Origin: JAIPDZ01 sp034522175
GTDB lineage: Bacteria > Desulfobacterota > DSM-4660 > Desulfatiglandales > Desulfatiglandaceae
Length of the DNA: 64,000 nt
NCBI GenBank assembly: GCA_034522175.1
Contig: JAXHLQ010000001.1
Coordinates: forward strand, 4,154,001 to 4,218,000
Reading direction: 5' to 3'
Position 1 is the stretch's first letter, and every line of letters begins with the position of its first letter. Positions 26,152-33,488 of this stretch are shown here, one piece after another. The notes under the pieces were generated by a model. The model made no database searches. It was not told the origin of the DNA and saw nothing but the letters and a program-made list of their open reading frames with translations. The position numbers and the translations under genes are program-made.

Positions 26152-26577
26152 ATGATACAACAAGCTTCCATAGAGCAGGCAACGGCGCAGGATACACAGA
26201 ATGTGCGTGGAATATGGGCGTTGGAAGTTCAAAGGTGTACTGGGCTTGCGGAGGTTTCGAAAAGCGGGGATGACAAATTGAGAAACTTTATCGCTGAAAA
26301 CGATGTTCATCCGCATTTAGCGGCCCGGTTGCGCGAACGGGGGATCACGCTTGACGAGTTTAATATGACTTTGGCGAACGGCTGGCAGGCCCAAGATGCC
26401 AAAGAAGGAACATCTGGAAAAGTATACGTTTTTGAATATAATAGAAGATGGCTTGGGAAGGTCTTCGCAGAGAAAGAGGTGTCCATCTATTATAAAATCT
26501 TAGATGGACGGCTCGTCCCGCTGACAGCGAAGGCCCGATATGGTAGCAGCTTCCAAAGAAAAGGAGAAAAACCATGA
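26152..26577 (+). CDS. DUF4258-like toxin-type protein
   Basis: The recognisable part starts around residue 45: VHPHLAARLRERGITLDEFN, then GKVYVFEYNRRWLGKVFAEK and YKILDGRLVPLTAKARYG, a pattern of DUF4258/RelE-like small proteins. The N-terminal 40 residues from ATG 26152 are translated from the 38-bp repeat and may be artificial; a TTG at about 26277 is a plausible true start. It overlaps the next gene by 4 bp (ATGA), typical of a toxin-antitoxin operon. Confidence 0.65.
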   Translation: MIQQASIEQATAQDTQNVRGIWALEVQRCTGLAEVSKSGDDKLRNFIAENDVHPHLAARLRERGITLDEFNMTLANGWQAQDAKEGTSGKVYVFEYNRRWLGKVFAEKEVSIYYKILDGRLVPLTAKARYGSSFQRKGEKP

Positions 26578-26801
26578 GGCTAGAATACGATGGGACAAGA
26601 GACCTCCTCTACATAAGATTTGCAGTGGCTGAGCGTAACGTTGCAAGGACCGAGACCATCAGACCGGGTGTATACGCTGATTTCGATGTGAATGACAAGC
26701 TGATGGGAATCGAGGTTATTGACGCAACTGAAATCATCGGTGGGACCATAGAGTTCGACTTGAGTGATCAGTTTCAAAAACGAGCGGCAATGACGGGTTA
26801 A
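26574..26801 (+). CDS. DUF2283-family antitoxin-type protein
   Basis: 75 aa; YDGTRDLLYIRFAVAERN, then PGVYADFDVNDKLMGIEVID, is the standard DUF2283 pattern. Its ATG overlaps the stop of the DUF4258-like gene and GGAG lies just upstream. DUF4258-DUF2283 pairs are commonly predicted toxin-antitoxin modules; function here is inferred. Confidence 0.8.
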   Translation: MRLEYDGTRDLLYIRFAVAERNVARTETIRPGVYADFDVNDKLMGIEVIDATEIIGGTIEFDLSDQFQKRAAMTG

Positions 26802-27073
26802 TTGGGAATTCGCTGAGTGGGCATGAGAAAATGGAGTGGAAAGATAACTGTTACCCGCAATACGGAAAACAACGTTTTTTGGATCTGGCCGTCGCATTTC
26901 ACCCCGATGGAATGATACAACAAGCTTCCACCCCGGTGAAACACAAAACCGCGCAAGGTTTCACGGGACACGCGGGGCACCGCAAAGCGGCATCTTCGAC
27001 AGGCGCAAATTAAGGCAAGATGAACAATCCGTGTAATCGGTGAAATCTGTGGATTAGCTGGGTGTGAATTGGG
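26802..27073. repeat. Gap with dispersed CCGGTGAAAC-type repeat
   Basis: Contains the second 38-bp direct repeat, then CCCCGGTGAAACACAAAACC and the CGCGGGGCACCGCAAAGCGG segment (about 26930-27010). This is an inverted copy of the segment at 19955-20030. No gene is seen. Confidence 0.7.
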
Positions 27074-27538
27074 ATGGAATATGTGATGCTTTATTTGGGC
27101 TCTTTTGTTCTTGGCGGCGTTGGAGCATGGGCTATTTCCCGTTGGGGGCCTGTTCTGGGAGTTTTGGATAGGGCGAACCATCGGAGTTCGTATGAGGGGG
27201 TTGTACCGAAGGGCGGCGGGATTGGGATCTTGGCCGTCCTTTTTTTGGCGTCATGGGTATTGCCACTGCCTACCTTGTTCTGGTTTGGTGTGGGGGTGCT
27301 TTCCCTGCTGAGCCTGTATGGGGATCGAAGGGAAATCCCTCCCAAGGTTCGGCTCTCAGTCCAGTTGGTCGCCGGGGTGGTAGCCCTAATGGGGCTCTTT
27401 CAGTGGGATGACAGATCCTATTGGATTTACCCCCTGCTTCCGTTCTTCGCGGTCTATGTTGTCGGTACAGCAAATTATTACAATTTTATGGATGGGATCA
27501 ATGGGATTGCGGGGTTTTGGGGTTCGGGAGTTGGGTGA
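27074..27538 (+). pseudogene. Truncated WecA/MraY-type glycosyl-1-phosphate transferase
   Basis: A polytopic membrane protein that would transfer sugar-1-phosphate to undecaprenyl phosphate. Present: the RANHRSSYEGVVPKGGGIG substrate loop near residue 33, VLSLLSLYGDRREIPPKVRL near 77, and the metal-binding NYYNFMDGINGIAG near 133. The protein stops at 154 residues, where a purine-rich GGTGAGAAGGGCAGA repeat tract begins; family members are about 330 residues, so at least half of the membrane domain is lost. Probably a remnant of the EPS locus that included wzz. Confidence 0.85.
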
Positions 27539-28029
27539 GAAGGGCAGAAGGTGAGAAGGTGAGAGGGTGAGAAGGGCAGAGGGTGAGAAGGTGAGAAGAG
27601 CAGAAGGTTAGGAATGGAAATGAGCAAGGTCTCGCGCAAAGGCGCCAGAGCAGGAAAGAGGGAATAGCTGATAAGCTGGTGAGCTGGTGAGCTGATGGGT
27701 CCACAGATTACCCCAGTACCATCTACCAGAGCTACCCCGGTGAAACAAGTGCAAAGAGGTTTCACAGGGCAGGTACGGCCCCGCTGAAGCGGGATCTCCG
27801 CTTCGCTACGACAGGCAGAGGACGGAACGAAGAGAAGGACCGAGAGACTGAGGGACTTAGGGACTGAGGGCGGGGGTCAGGAGACAGATGACGGAGGACA
27901 GAGGACTGAGGTCGGTAAGGGACCGACAAACGAAAACCTTTCATGCCTTCGACAGGAAAATAAAACCAGGCTTTCCCGAACGGCTTGGGCGGTGAGTGCG
28001 GTGAGGCAGTATGAAACATGTCGCCGTAT
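27539..28029. repeat. Low-complexity purine repeats and dispersed repeats
   Basis: 27530-27605 consists of GGTGAGAAG/GGGCAGAAG variants and 27665-27697 of GAGCTGGTGAGCTGATG variants. 27783-27815 has the GCGGGATCTCCGCTTCGCTACGAC repeat and 27830-27915 GAGGACTGAGG-type units. Nothing codes. Confidence 0.7.
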
Positions 28030-28386
28030 TTACGATGAAGGGGGCGCCGATGTCTCCTTGGCAAGCTTTTGGGAGACAATGGCATTCAGCGATACTCCGG
28101 CCCTGGCGGCCTCCATGGCAAGGGCACGGTGGAGGCGTCGATCGATTCGCACATTAAATTGACCGCTGTATTCCTTTCTGGAGGGGGCAACGGGGACCGG
28201 TTCTCCGTGCTTTTGAAGGCTTTCCTTTACGCCTTCCCAGGCGATTTCCAGTTCGTGAAGCGCCTGCTCAGGCGATTCCCCGAATGCGGAAACCTCGGGC
28301 ATTTCAACAAAATGCGCAAGATAGTCGTTATCATCGTCCAGAAATACGTTGACACTATAACCGTCAAATCGATCCTTCTTCTCCAT
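28030..28386 (-). CDS. HicB-type antitoxin with RHH domain
   Basis: About 118 aa from ATG 28386 (CAGGAGATCG upstream). The N-terminal HicB fold is NVFLDDDNDYLAHFVEMPE and AFGESPEQALHELEIAWEGV; the C-terminal ribbon-helix-helix part is GQFNVRIDRRLHRALAMEAA and RAGVSLNAIVSQKLAKE. It would bind DNA and neutralise a HicA. The sequence upstream (28387-28450) does not encode a recognisable HicA, so this may be an orphan or its partner has been lost. Confidence 0.83.
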   Translation of the reverse strand: MEKKDRFDGYSVNVFLDDDNDYLAHFVEMPEVSAFGESPEQALHELEIAWEGVKESLQKHGEPVPVAPSRKEYSGQFNVRIDRRLHRALAMEAARAGVSLNAIVSQKLAKETSAPPSS

Positions 28387-28560
28387 TTTCGATCTCCTGA
28401 TACTGCGTAAGAAATTGCTCCACCTGGTACCCCTTTGCTTTTCCATTTTTGGCTTCCTGAATCGGAAGGCGGTGCCGGTCCGCAGAAGCGGGAGATCTCC
28501 GTTTCGCTACGACAGGCAGGGCAGGGAGGACGCAGAAGGAAGGGGGAGAGGTCTGCGGAG

Positions 28561-28839
28561 TTAGGATGCCTCTGGGGCTGGCAATTGAAAATTGCCAGCA
28601 ACAATCCCTGGAACCGTAATGTCCTCATCCAGGTTTTCCCATCGCAATGCAAAACCATCCAATCTGATCTCCACCTCCTTGAGTTGATCATCGGTGGCTT
28701 TTGACAGAAGTTTAAAGCGATCCGCCGGAAATCCGACGATGCGGCTGTCCGTCAATTCGATGTAAATGGTCCGGGATTCTGCCCAGGCCCTGATTGCGGC
28801 CGGCTCAACGGTCTGCATTTTATTCATTTTGGTTTTCAT
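28561..28839 (-). CDS. DUF2442-family protein
   Basis: 92 aa; AESRTIYIELTDSRIVGFPAD and LDGFALRWENLDEDITVPGIV are the DUF2442 core (the WxxLDEDI motif). It lies downstream of and overlaps a DUF4160 gene by 20 bp, a pairing common enough to be predicted as a toxin-antitoxin-like module. Confidence 0.83.
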   Translation of the reverse strand: MKTKMNKMQTVEPAAIRAWAESRTIYIELTDSRIVGFPADRFKLLSKATDDQLKEVEIRLDGFALRWENLDEDITVPGIVAGNFQLPAPEAS

Positions 28840-29056
28840 TGTATTTCCCCATCAAAAAAAGCTGGTTCTCAAATACCATCTTCTCTATCTTTCTCACGGT
28901 CAATGGAGCTACGCCCTTATTTCTTGCCAAACGAACCGGTTGGAGCCAGAACTTACACTCGCCATCAGGCGTTACCACATGGATGTGCGGCGGTTCGTTT
29001 CCTTCGTCTGAATAAAAATGGAACCTGAAAGCCCCTGTTTTCATGACCGTAGGCAT
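28820..29056 (-). CDS. DUF4160-family protein
   Basis: 78 aa; GAFRFHFYSDEGNEPPHIHV is the family hallmark (F-Y-S-x-E-x-x-E-P-P-H-I-H). It is the first gene of a two-gene unit with DUF2442 and the last host-side gene before the tRNA-Arg insertion site. Confidence 0.84.
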   Translation of the reverse strand: MPTVMKTGAFRFHFYSDEGNEPPHIHVVTPDGECKFWLQPVRLARNKGVAPLTVRKIEKMVFENQLFLMGKYNENQNE

Positions 29057-29353
29057 ACCACCAAAATAGGATAATCCTCCTGTTATTGCAAAGGTTTTTT
29101 GGAGGGGGGTCGATGTCCGATGCCGGAGGACAGATGACGGATGACGGAGGACAGAGGACGGAGGACGGAGGACGGAGGGATGGCAAGATGATTAGGAAAA
29201 TGCGGGGATGCTGGGGAAAATGTTGAGGAAGACGTCTGGATTCGAATCTGTGACCTAAAAGCACTCAATAACCTAAGGCTCGGGCAAAAAAAGCAAACCC
29301 GCCTTGTGTCAAAATAGAAAAAGAAAGTCTCGGATTAGATGCTTTTAAATGAC
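29057..29353. other. Host-side gap left of the tRNA-Arg insertion site
   Basis: About 29115-29180 is a GGAGGACGGAGGACAGA low-complexity tract. TGGATTCGAATCTGTGACCTA near 29237 resembles the T-arm side of a tRNA but no cloverleaf can be built, so at most it is a relic. No gene. Confidence 0.5.
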
Positions 29354-29399
29354 TGGCGCGCCCAGCAGGATTCGAACCTGCGACCTACGGATTCGTAGT
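29354..29399 (-). tRNA. Orphan 3' half of tRNA-Arg (left attachment site)
   Basis: 46 bp identical to 42428-42473: the CCA end, T arm, variable region and anticodon-loop side of tRNA-Arg(ACG), ending at the 11-bp core GGATTCGTAGT (29389-29399), after which the sequence departs. It is the chromosomal left junction of element 1 and cannot form a functional tRNA. Confidence 0.9.
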
Positions 29400-29528
29400 G
29401 GTTTAGGAAGTGGCCTTTTTGACTCAAAAAGGCCGTTTTTATTTTCTGTAATTTCTGACACTTATATCAATTTATGCACTAAAATGAAAACACCTGAAAA
29501 TGGTCAAAATGGAGGGTATTTTTCGGAA

Positions 29529-29549
29529 TTTAGTGACCAAATAGTGACC
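29529..29549. promoter_or_regulatory. Candidate integrase arm-type sites, left arm of element 1
   Basis: TTTAGTGACC and AATAGTGACC (29529-29538, 29540-29549) are two direct repeats 130-160 bp inside the left core. A matching pair, AATAGTGACC at 42359-42368 and 42371-42380, lies 80-105 bp inside the right core. Paired direct repeats in both arms are what a lambda-type integrase binds with its N-terminal domain. Confidence 0.6.
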
Positions 29550-29564
29550 AAAATTACAATTTCC

Positions 29565-29775
29565 CTATTCCTGATATCTGTCACGCACGTGACAATTTAT
29601 GTCACGACACGCCTGTGTCATTATTTGACACGACACGTAAAAGGCGTGACAATGAGAGATATAAAATGGACGTGTTAAATGTTTATCAAGTTTTGGCACA
29701 GAGTTTTGTCAAAATGTGCCAATAAGCAAAAATAGCTATGTGCCAATATTTGGCACAAATGTGCCACCTCACTTA
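29565..29775. repeat. Palindrome cluster near the left end of element 1
   Basis: GTCACGCACGTGAC, TGTCACGACACG/CGTGACA variants and TGTGCCAATATTTGGCACA with additional TTTGGCACA and TGTGCCA half-sites. These look like operator clusters for one or two repressors or the excisionase. No gene lies in this stretch. Confidence 0.55.
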
Positions 29776-29900
29776 AACCAAACCAGACCAACTCCAACAG
29801 AAAACACTTGACTTTTGCTTAAAAACATGGTATGTGTTGGAATACATATCAATTAGTTAGTGCGTGCAGGTAATAAAATGAAAAAAATTGCATCAAACAG

Positions 29901-29929
29901 TTGACAAATCTTTCAGCCGTGATTATATT
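29901..29929 (+). promoter_or_regulatory. Consensus sigma70 promoter for a small RNA
   Basis: TTGACA (29901-29906), exactly 17 bp, TATATT (29924-29929). Transcription would start near 29936 and run into the terminator at 30006-30048. Confidence 0.7.
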
Positions 29930-29935
29930 GAAATA

Positions 29936-30050
29936 GAGCGTAAAGTTCTCTAATAATTTAATGGACCTGCCAGAAAAACACAGGTCCACGTGCGAGCCAC
30001 AATGATGGCCAAAGAACTCCCTTGCGGGTTCCTTGGCCATTTTTTTTGCT
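29936..30050 (+). ncRNA. Candidate small RNA of element 1
   Basis: Defined by a consensus promoter upstream and a terminator at its end. It holds a hairpin GGACCTG/CAGGTCC (29962-29987) before the terminator stem and no reading frame. At about 115 nt it lies immediately before the HTH gene. It could be a free regulatory RNA or an attenuated leader for the HTH and radical SAM genes. Confidence 0.5.
30006..30048 (+). terminator. Rho-independent terminator
   Basis: TGGCCAAAGAAC and GTTCCTTGGCCA form a 12-bp stem with one bulge, followed by eight T residues. Confidence 0.85.
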
Positions 30051-30086
30051 TAAACTTTTAAACACCAAGAAAGGAGGGCATAGCGT

Positions 30087-30284
30087 ATGCAACAAATTAA
30101 TGAAAAAAGATGGTTAGGTATCAAGGACGCTGCAAGCTATCTGAGTGTTAGCTATCGTTCGCTATATAATAGGACTTGCGACAGTTCCGAAAACCCACTA
30201 CCGAAAGAAATTGCGCCGAAACGGTTTGGGAAAAAGTTATTATTTGATCGAAAAGCCATTGATGAATACCTGGAGGGTCTATAA
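30087..30284 (+). CDS. AlpA/excisionase-type HTH protein
   Basis: A 65-residue MerR-like HTH_17 domain: LGIKDAASYLSVSYRSLYNR, then FGKKLLFDRKAIDEYLEGL. Such proteins act as excisionase or transcription activators in satellites and prophages. AAGGAGG lies 8 bp before the ATG. Its stop is 2 bp before the radical SAM start, so the two form an operon. Confidence 0.8.
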   Translation: MQQINEKRWLGIKDAASYLSVSYRSLYNRTCDSSENPLPKEIAPKRFGKKLLFDRKAIDEYLEGL

Positions 30285-30286
30285 TC

Positions 30287-31087
30287 ATGGGACTTATAGA
30301 CACTGACAGGCTAACAGAACTAACGAAAGTAGAAAATGAACCATATCACTTTAAACCTGATCCTAAAATAATTTATGAACCAGGTTTTAAAGCGGCTGAA
30401 TATAGTCCACTGGCAAGCAACCCTTATTCTGGGTGCACTCATGCTTGTGAATACTGCTTTATGCGTATGAGAATGAAACCAGCGAAAAGACAAAGATGGG
30501 ACACAGACCCAAGTCCGAAACCGGATTATGTCAACAAGCTAAAATATAAAGTACGAAAAATGGCTGGAGATGAAAGAGAAATTCTGTTTTCCTTTTCGGC
30601 GGATGTTTACCAGCCTATTGAGACAGAACTCAAATTGATGCGTGAAGCTATCAAGGTGATGATTGACAATGATATGCGTTTTACTGTCTTGACGAAAGGC
30701 GGTTTGAACGCAGCCAGAGACTTTGACTTGTTGCAGAATTATGACAAATGCTCTTTCGGAAGTACAATTGTTTTTCTTGATGAAAAGATGAAAGATGTTT
30801 GGGAGCCTGGAGCACCTACAATAAAGGACCGTATATCCGCACTCCAGAAAGCAAAAGAGGCAGGTATCAAAACATGGGTATCACTTGAACCAGTTATTGA
30901 CGCAAAGCAAGCTATTAGAGTGATCAAAAAGTTGCATCCTATTGTCGATCACTGGAAAATTGGAAAAGTGAATTATCACCCAGTGGAAAAAGATACAGAC
31001 TGGTTAGCGTTTAAAAAAGATGTAGTTGAAACCTTAGAGTCTGTGGGTGCTGATTATAAACTGAAATTTAGTTTAATGAATTTATAA
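30287..31087 (+). CDS. Radical SAM protein (SplB-like)
   Basis: 266 aa. NPYSGCTHACEYCFMRMRM near residue 45 contains the CxxxCxxC cluster ligating the radical-SAM [4Fe-4S]. FSFSADVYQPIE and TVLTKGG (Rad-SAM beta strands) and the WVSLEPVID ending resemble SplB-type and phage-encoded SPL-like radical SAM proteins. The substrate is unknown; candidates are DNA photoproduct repair or a nucleotide or tRNA modification. As the main non-virion gene beside the attachment site it looks like satellite cargo. GGAGGG lies inside the end of the upstream gene. Confidence 0.85.
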   Translation: MGLIDTDRLTELTKVENEPYHFKPDPKIIYEPGFKAAEYSPLASNPYSGCTHACEYCFMRMRMKPAKRQRWDTDPSPKPDYVNKLKYKVRKMAGDEREILFSFSADVYQPIETELKLMREAIKVMIDNDMRFTVLTKGGLNAARDFDLLQNYDKCSFGSTIVFLDEKMKDVWEPGAPTIKDRISALQKAKEAGIKTWVSLEPVIDAKQAIRVIKKLHPIVDHWKIGKVNYHPVEKDTDWLAFKKDVVETLESVGADYKLKFSLMNL

Positions 31088-31125
31088 CAATTTGATGGCT
31101 GCCTAAACCCTACCCAGGCATGCTG

Positions 31126-31200
31126 TCACTCTTGCTCCGTGCGTTTCTGGAATGAAAAGCGGTTGTGGCCTCCATCACAACCAGGAGCAAGAGATTTTTT
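31126..31200 (+). terminator. Branched hairpin with U-tract after the radical SAM gene
   Basis: CTCTTGCTCC (from about 31130) pairs with GGAGCAAGAG (about 31183-31192), followed by ATTTTTT. An inner GGTTGTG/CACAACC hairpin lies between. A terminator for the HTH-radical SAM operon. Confidence 0.7.
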
Positions 31201-31217
31201 AAAATAGGACTAAAAAT

Positions 31218-31607
31218 ATGCGATACACAGAAATGTTAAACCCAACAACAATGAAATTCTGTAACAAATGTTTTGGGATGGTGGGCTTACAATATGCCAT
31301 GACTGATAATAATATACACATTTCAGCAACCGCTGTCTGTAAACGATGCGGTTCAATGGTTGGGATAGTGACCAGAAAGGAAAATGGTATGTATGACGAA
31401 AATGCAATAAGGACTGAAATTGAGGCTATGATTTATAGACGTTTATCAAGAACAGACGAATGGGCAAGAGATAATTTTAATGGTGATCCAGATGAGCTGG
31501 AGATGTTCGTTTTAACAGCAAGGAATGAGGTTCTCATGGGTATTGGTAAAGCATTTCGAGACTATGCGGGAATTACACCAACTCCAGAAGGTAATCCGTT
31601 GAATTAA
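31218..31607 (+). CDS. Hypothetical zinc-ribbon-like protein
   Basis: 129 aa with CNKCFGM near residue 15 and CKRCGSM near 42, a pair of CxxC knuckles. The C-terminal half is helical with acidic stretches (WARDNFNGDPDELEMFV). Not recognised. It sits between the radical SAM and replication genes in element 1. Confidence 0.65.
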   Translation: MRYTEMLNPTTMKFCNKCFGMVGLQYAMTDNNIHISATAVCKRCGSMVGIVTRKENGMYDENAIRTEIEAMIYRRLSRTDEWARDNFNGDPDELEMFVLTARNEVLMGIGKAFRDYAGITPTPEGNPLN

Positions 31608-31618
31608 AAAATAATGGC

Positions 31619-31709
31619 TTGCTTGCAGGAGCACGCCGCGGGGCCATAGCCTGTAAACCACGGTTATGGGGCGGAGGGTGCCCCAACACCCTCACGCTCC
31701 TGCAAGCAA
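31619..31709 (+). ncRNA. Three-way-junction RNA/DNA structure upstream of the replication-like gene
   Basis: A perfect 14-bp outer stem (31619-31632 with 31696-31709, TTGCTTGCAGGAGC and complement) encloses two hairpins: CCATAGCC/GGTTATGG (31644-31651, 31662-31669) and GAGGGTG/CACCCTC (31674-31680, 31687-31693). It ends 10 bp before the ribosome binding site of the gene at 31732. It may be a cis-regulatory leader, an origin or a packaging structure. Confidence 0.6.
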
Positions 31710-31731
31710 ATTCTCTTTGGGGAGAGAAGAC

Positions 31732-32988
31732 ATGGGCGCAAGAGAAAATACATATAAAAATTTGAAAGCACGGTTCACTCCAAAGCTGTTGGAGTTGGTG
31801 GACAAGGATGTTGCGTTTCAAATAAATAAAATAAAAACGTATCATGATGGCCTTGGCGATGAAGTGGATCAGAGAGACTTATACGCCATTGAACTCAAGG
31901 TTCTAAAGCAATGGCGGAAAAAGAGCGATGCTGACTTGATGCGTTTGGATAGTGAGTATGCAAAAACGCTTTCTGGCAGTCAGACGTTGCGGAGTCAACC
32001 AGCAGAGAAACCGTTAGAGAAACCTGTCAGACCGAAACGGAAAGCAAAACCGCAAGACAAACCAGAACCGCAAGACAAACCAGAACCGCAAGACAAACCA
32101 GAACCGCAAGACAAACCAGAACCGCAAGACAAACCAGAACCGCAAGACAAACCAGAACCGCCAGAGAGACCAGAACCGAAACCGAAAAGAAAACCTGTCA
32201 GGAAACCGAAAGCAGATGTTGGCGATAAGCAATTAGAAAAGCCTGATCTAACAGCACAAAAAGAGAAGTTGGAACAGAGGCAAAAAGAGCAAGAGGCAGG
32301 ACCAACAGCACTATCAAAAGAACTCATTGAAACCATTATTTCAGAAATTAAAGAGGCAGAGGACCAGGCGAAATGCACATATGGCATTGCTAAAGAGGAC
32401 CAAAATAAAACTCTGCTATGGAGTCGATCAGTAAAAGCCAAAGCCCTGAAACGTGAGTTATATAAGGCAAGCGGTTTTCTGGAAAAACATTACAAGCAGG
32501 AATTAAATTATTCAAAAAAAGACTACTATCCCAAACGCTGGATGGAAAACCACAAGCGCATCATGGAGTCGATCAAACGTAATGATAAGATGATACCGAT
32601 ATTGAATTTCATTTTCAATTTTAGACGAAAGCCTAAACAAGCTGAAATTGAGAAAATGATAAAGTTGGCAGGCGGAGAGAAATTTCAGACTAATAAGAGG
32701 GATAAAGAAGGAAACCCCATCGAACATCCTTATGCGTGTTTTTTGGCAGACAACGCTTTTTATGAGGAGATCAGCAAAGCGATTGGATGTCAAAAGTCAA
32801 CTGTGATGCGATATTTAAGATCATTGATAGCTATGGGCGCACTAATAGAAGTCCGTAAAAATCATCAAATAAGCGTGCTGTCAGATGGCTATTTTATCGG
32901 ACTACCAAAAGGTTTTAACAAGATTCCATGGCTTAAAGAAACATCCGCTTTCAAAGATGCGCTTATGAATTTCAGACCAAAACGTTAG
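31732..32988 (+). CDS. Replication-initiator-like protein with a PQDKPE repeat linker
   Basis: About 418 aa. Residues about 108-145 are six near-perfect copies of PQDKPE, a rigid acidic/basic linker encoded by an 18-bp tandem repeat (32049-32156). The C-terminal half has a winged-helix-like region (FYEEISKAIGCQKSTVMRYL-RSLIAMGALIEVRK) of the kind found in phage replication and helix-turn-helix proteins. The role in replication is inferred from this domain, the central position, and the iteron-like sites directly downstream, one of which overlaps its stop codon. ATG 31732 follows GGGGAGAG; the upstream extension of the frame lies within the structured RNA. Confidence 0.65.
   Translation: MGARENTYKNLKARFTPKLLELVDKDVAFQINKIKTYHDGLGDEVDQRDLYAIELKVLKQWRKKSDADLMRLDSEYAKTLSGSQTLRSQPAEKPLEKPVRPKRKAKPQDKPEPQDKPEPQDKPEPQDKPEPQDKPEPQDKPEPPERPEPKPKRKPVRKPKADVGDKQLEKPDLTAQKEKLEQRQKEQEAGPTALSKELIETIISEIKEAEDQAKCTYGIAKEDQNKTLLWSRSVKAKALKRELYKASGFLEKHYKQELNYSKKDYYPKRWMENHKRIMESIKRNDKMIPILNFIFNFRRKPKQAEIEKMIKLAGGEKFQTNKRDKEGNPIEHPYACFLADNAFYEEISKAIGCQKSTVMRYLRSLIAMGALIEVRKNHQISVLSDGYFIGLPKGFNKIPWLKETSAFKDALMNFRPKR
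32049..32156 (+). repeat. 18-bp tandem repeat, about six copies, in coding sequence
   Basis: The unit CCGCAAGACAAACCAGAA encodes PQDKPE; copies are almost identical, which suggests recent expansion or slippage and possible length polymorphism. Confidence 0.9.
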
Positions 32989-33143
32989 GATGTCCTGGAC
33001 TTTCAAGAATATTTAAGAACGCCTGAAACGTGCATGAATAAACGTTCTTTGAAAACACATGTTGGGAGTTAGGATGTCCACGGACATCCTAAAAAGGCTT
33101 TGGTGGACATCCTAAGTGTTTGGTAATACGGGTTAGGATGTCC
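32985..33143. repeat. Five TTAGGATGTCC iteron-like sites
   Basis: TTAGGATGTCC at 32985-32995, 33069-33079 and 33133-33143, and its complement GGACATCCTAA at 33082-33092 and 33105-33115. 33069-33092 is a perfect palindrome around a 2-bp centre. The first site overlaps the stop codon of the replication-like gene. These are probable binding sites of that protein (origin or autoregulation). Confidence 0.7.
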
Positions 33144-33360
33144 ACTTGCGAAATGGACAAGCAAGCGTAAAATGTGAATATCATTACATATTCAGGCTCT
33201 TTACCAAAAACGCAACTCACGACACCAAAGGGCCTATTCCTGGAATGTCCCTATGATGTTCAACATAACAGTATAAAACTGTTTCATGATGTTAAACGAT
33301 CATATGCACATTCATATTAAATTTTCAATGGAGGGTAAGATAGGTAAGGCATGGGCATAT

Positions 33361-33432
33361 ATTAATTATTGATAGTGCTCACTGCGTTCGCACTCTCAAT
33401 AATTAATAAGAAATAGCGCTCCGCGCTATTTC
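33361..33432. other. Two adjacent strong hairpins in the putative origin region
   Basis: 33361-33378 pairs with 33390-33407 (17 of 18 positions). 33410-33419 pairs perfectly with 33423-33432 (GAAATAGCGC/GCGCTATTTC). There is no U-tract after either, so they are more likely DNA-structural (origin, nicking or packaging) than terminators. Confidence 0.6.
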
Positions 33433-33488
33433 ATGGGAAAAAGGAGATCTTTTGGTTTTCAAGGAATAGGCTATGAGGTGCAACAGGC

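Larger units (their letters stand above)
26133..26930. repeat. 38-bp direct repeats flanking the DUF4258/DUF2283 module
   Basis: 26133-26170 and 26893-26930 are identical except for one position; each includes TGGAATGATACAACAAGCTT. They bracket the two-gene module with little extra sequence, which suggests cassette-like acquisition or potential for deletion by recombination. Confidence 0.75.

Noticed and set aside
28387..28450. HicA partner upstream of the HicB-RHH gene
   Set aside because: None of the three frames shows the HicA dsRBD-like pattern or the catalytic His.
29230..29260. tRNA-like TGGATTCGAATCTGTGACC sequence before the left attachment site
   Set aside because: Only a T-arm-like stretch; no acceptor, D or anticodon arms can be folded. 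At most a relic.
31995..32441. 148-aa Gly/Cys-rich frame on the - strand
   Set aside because: It is the antisense reading of the PQDKPE tandem repeat; its repetitive sequence is a by-product.
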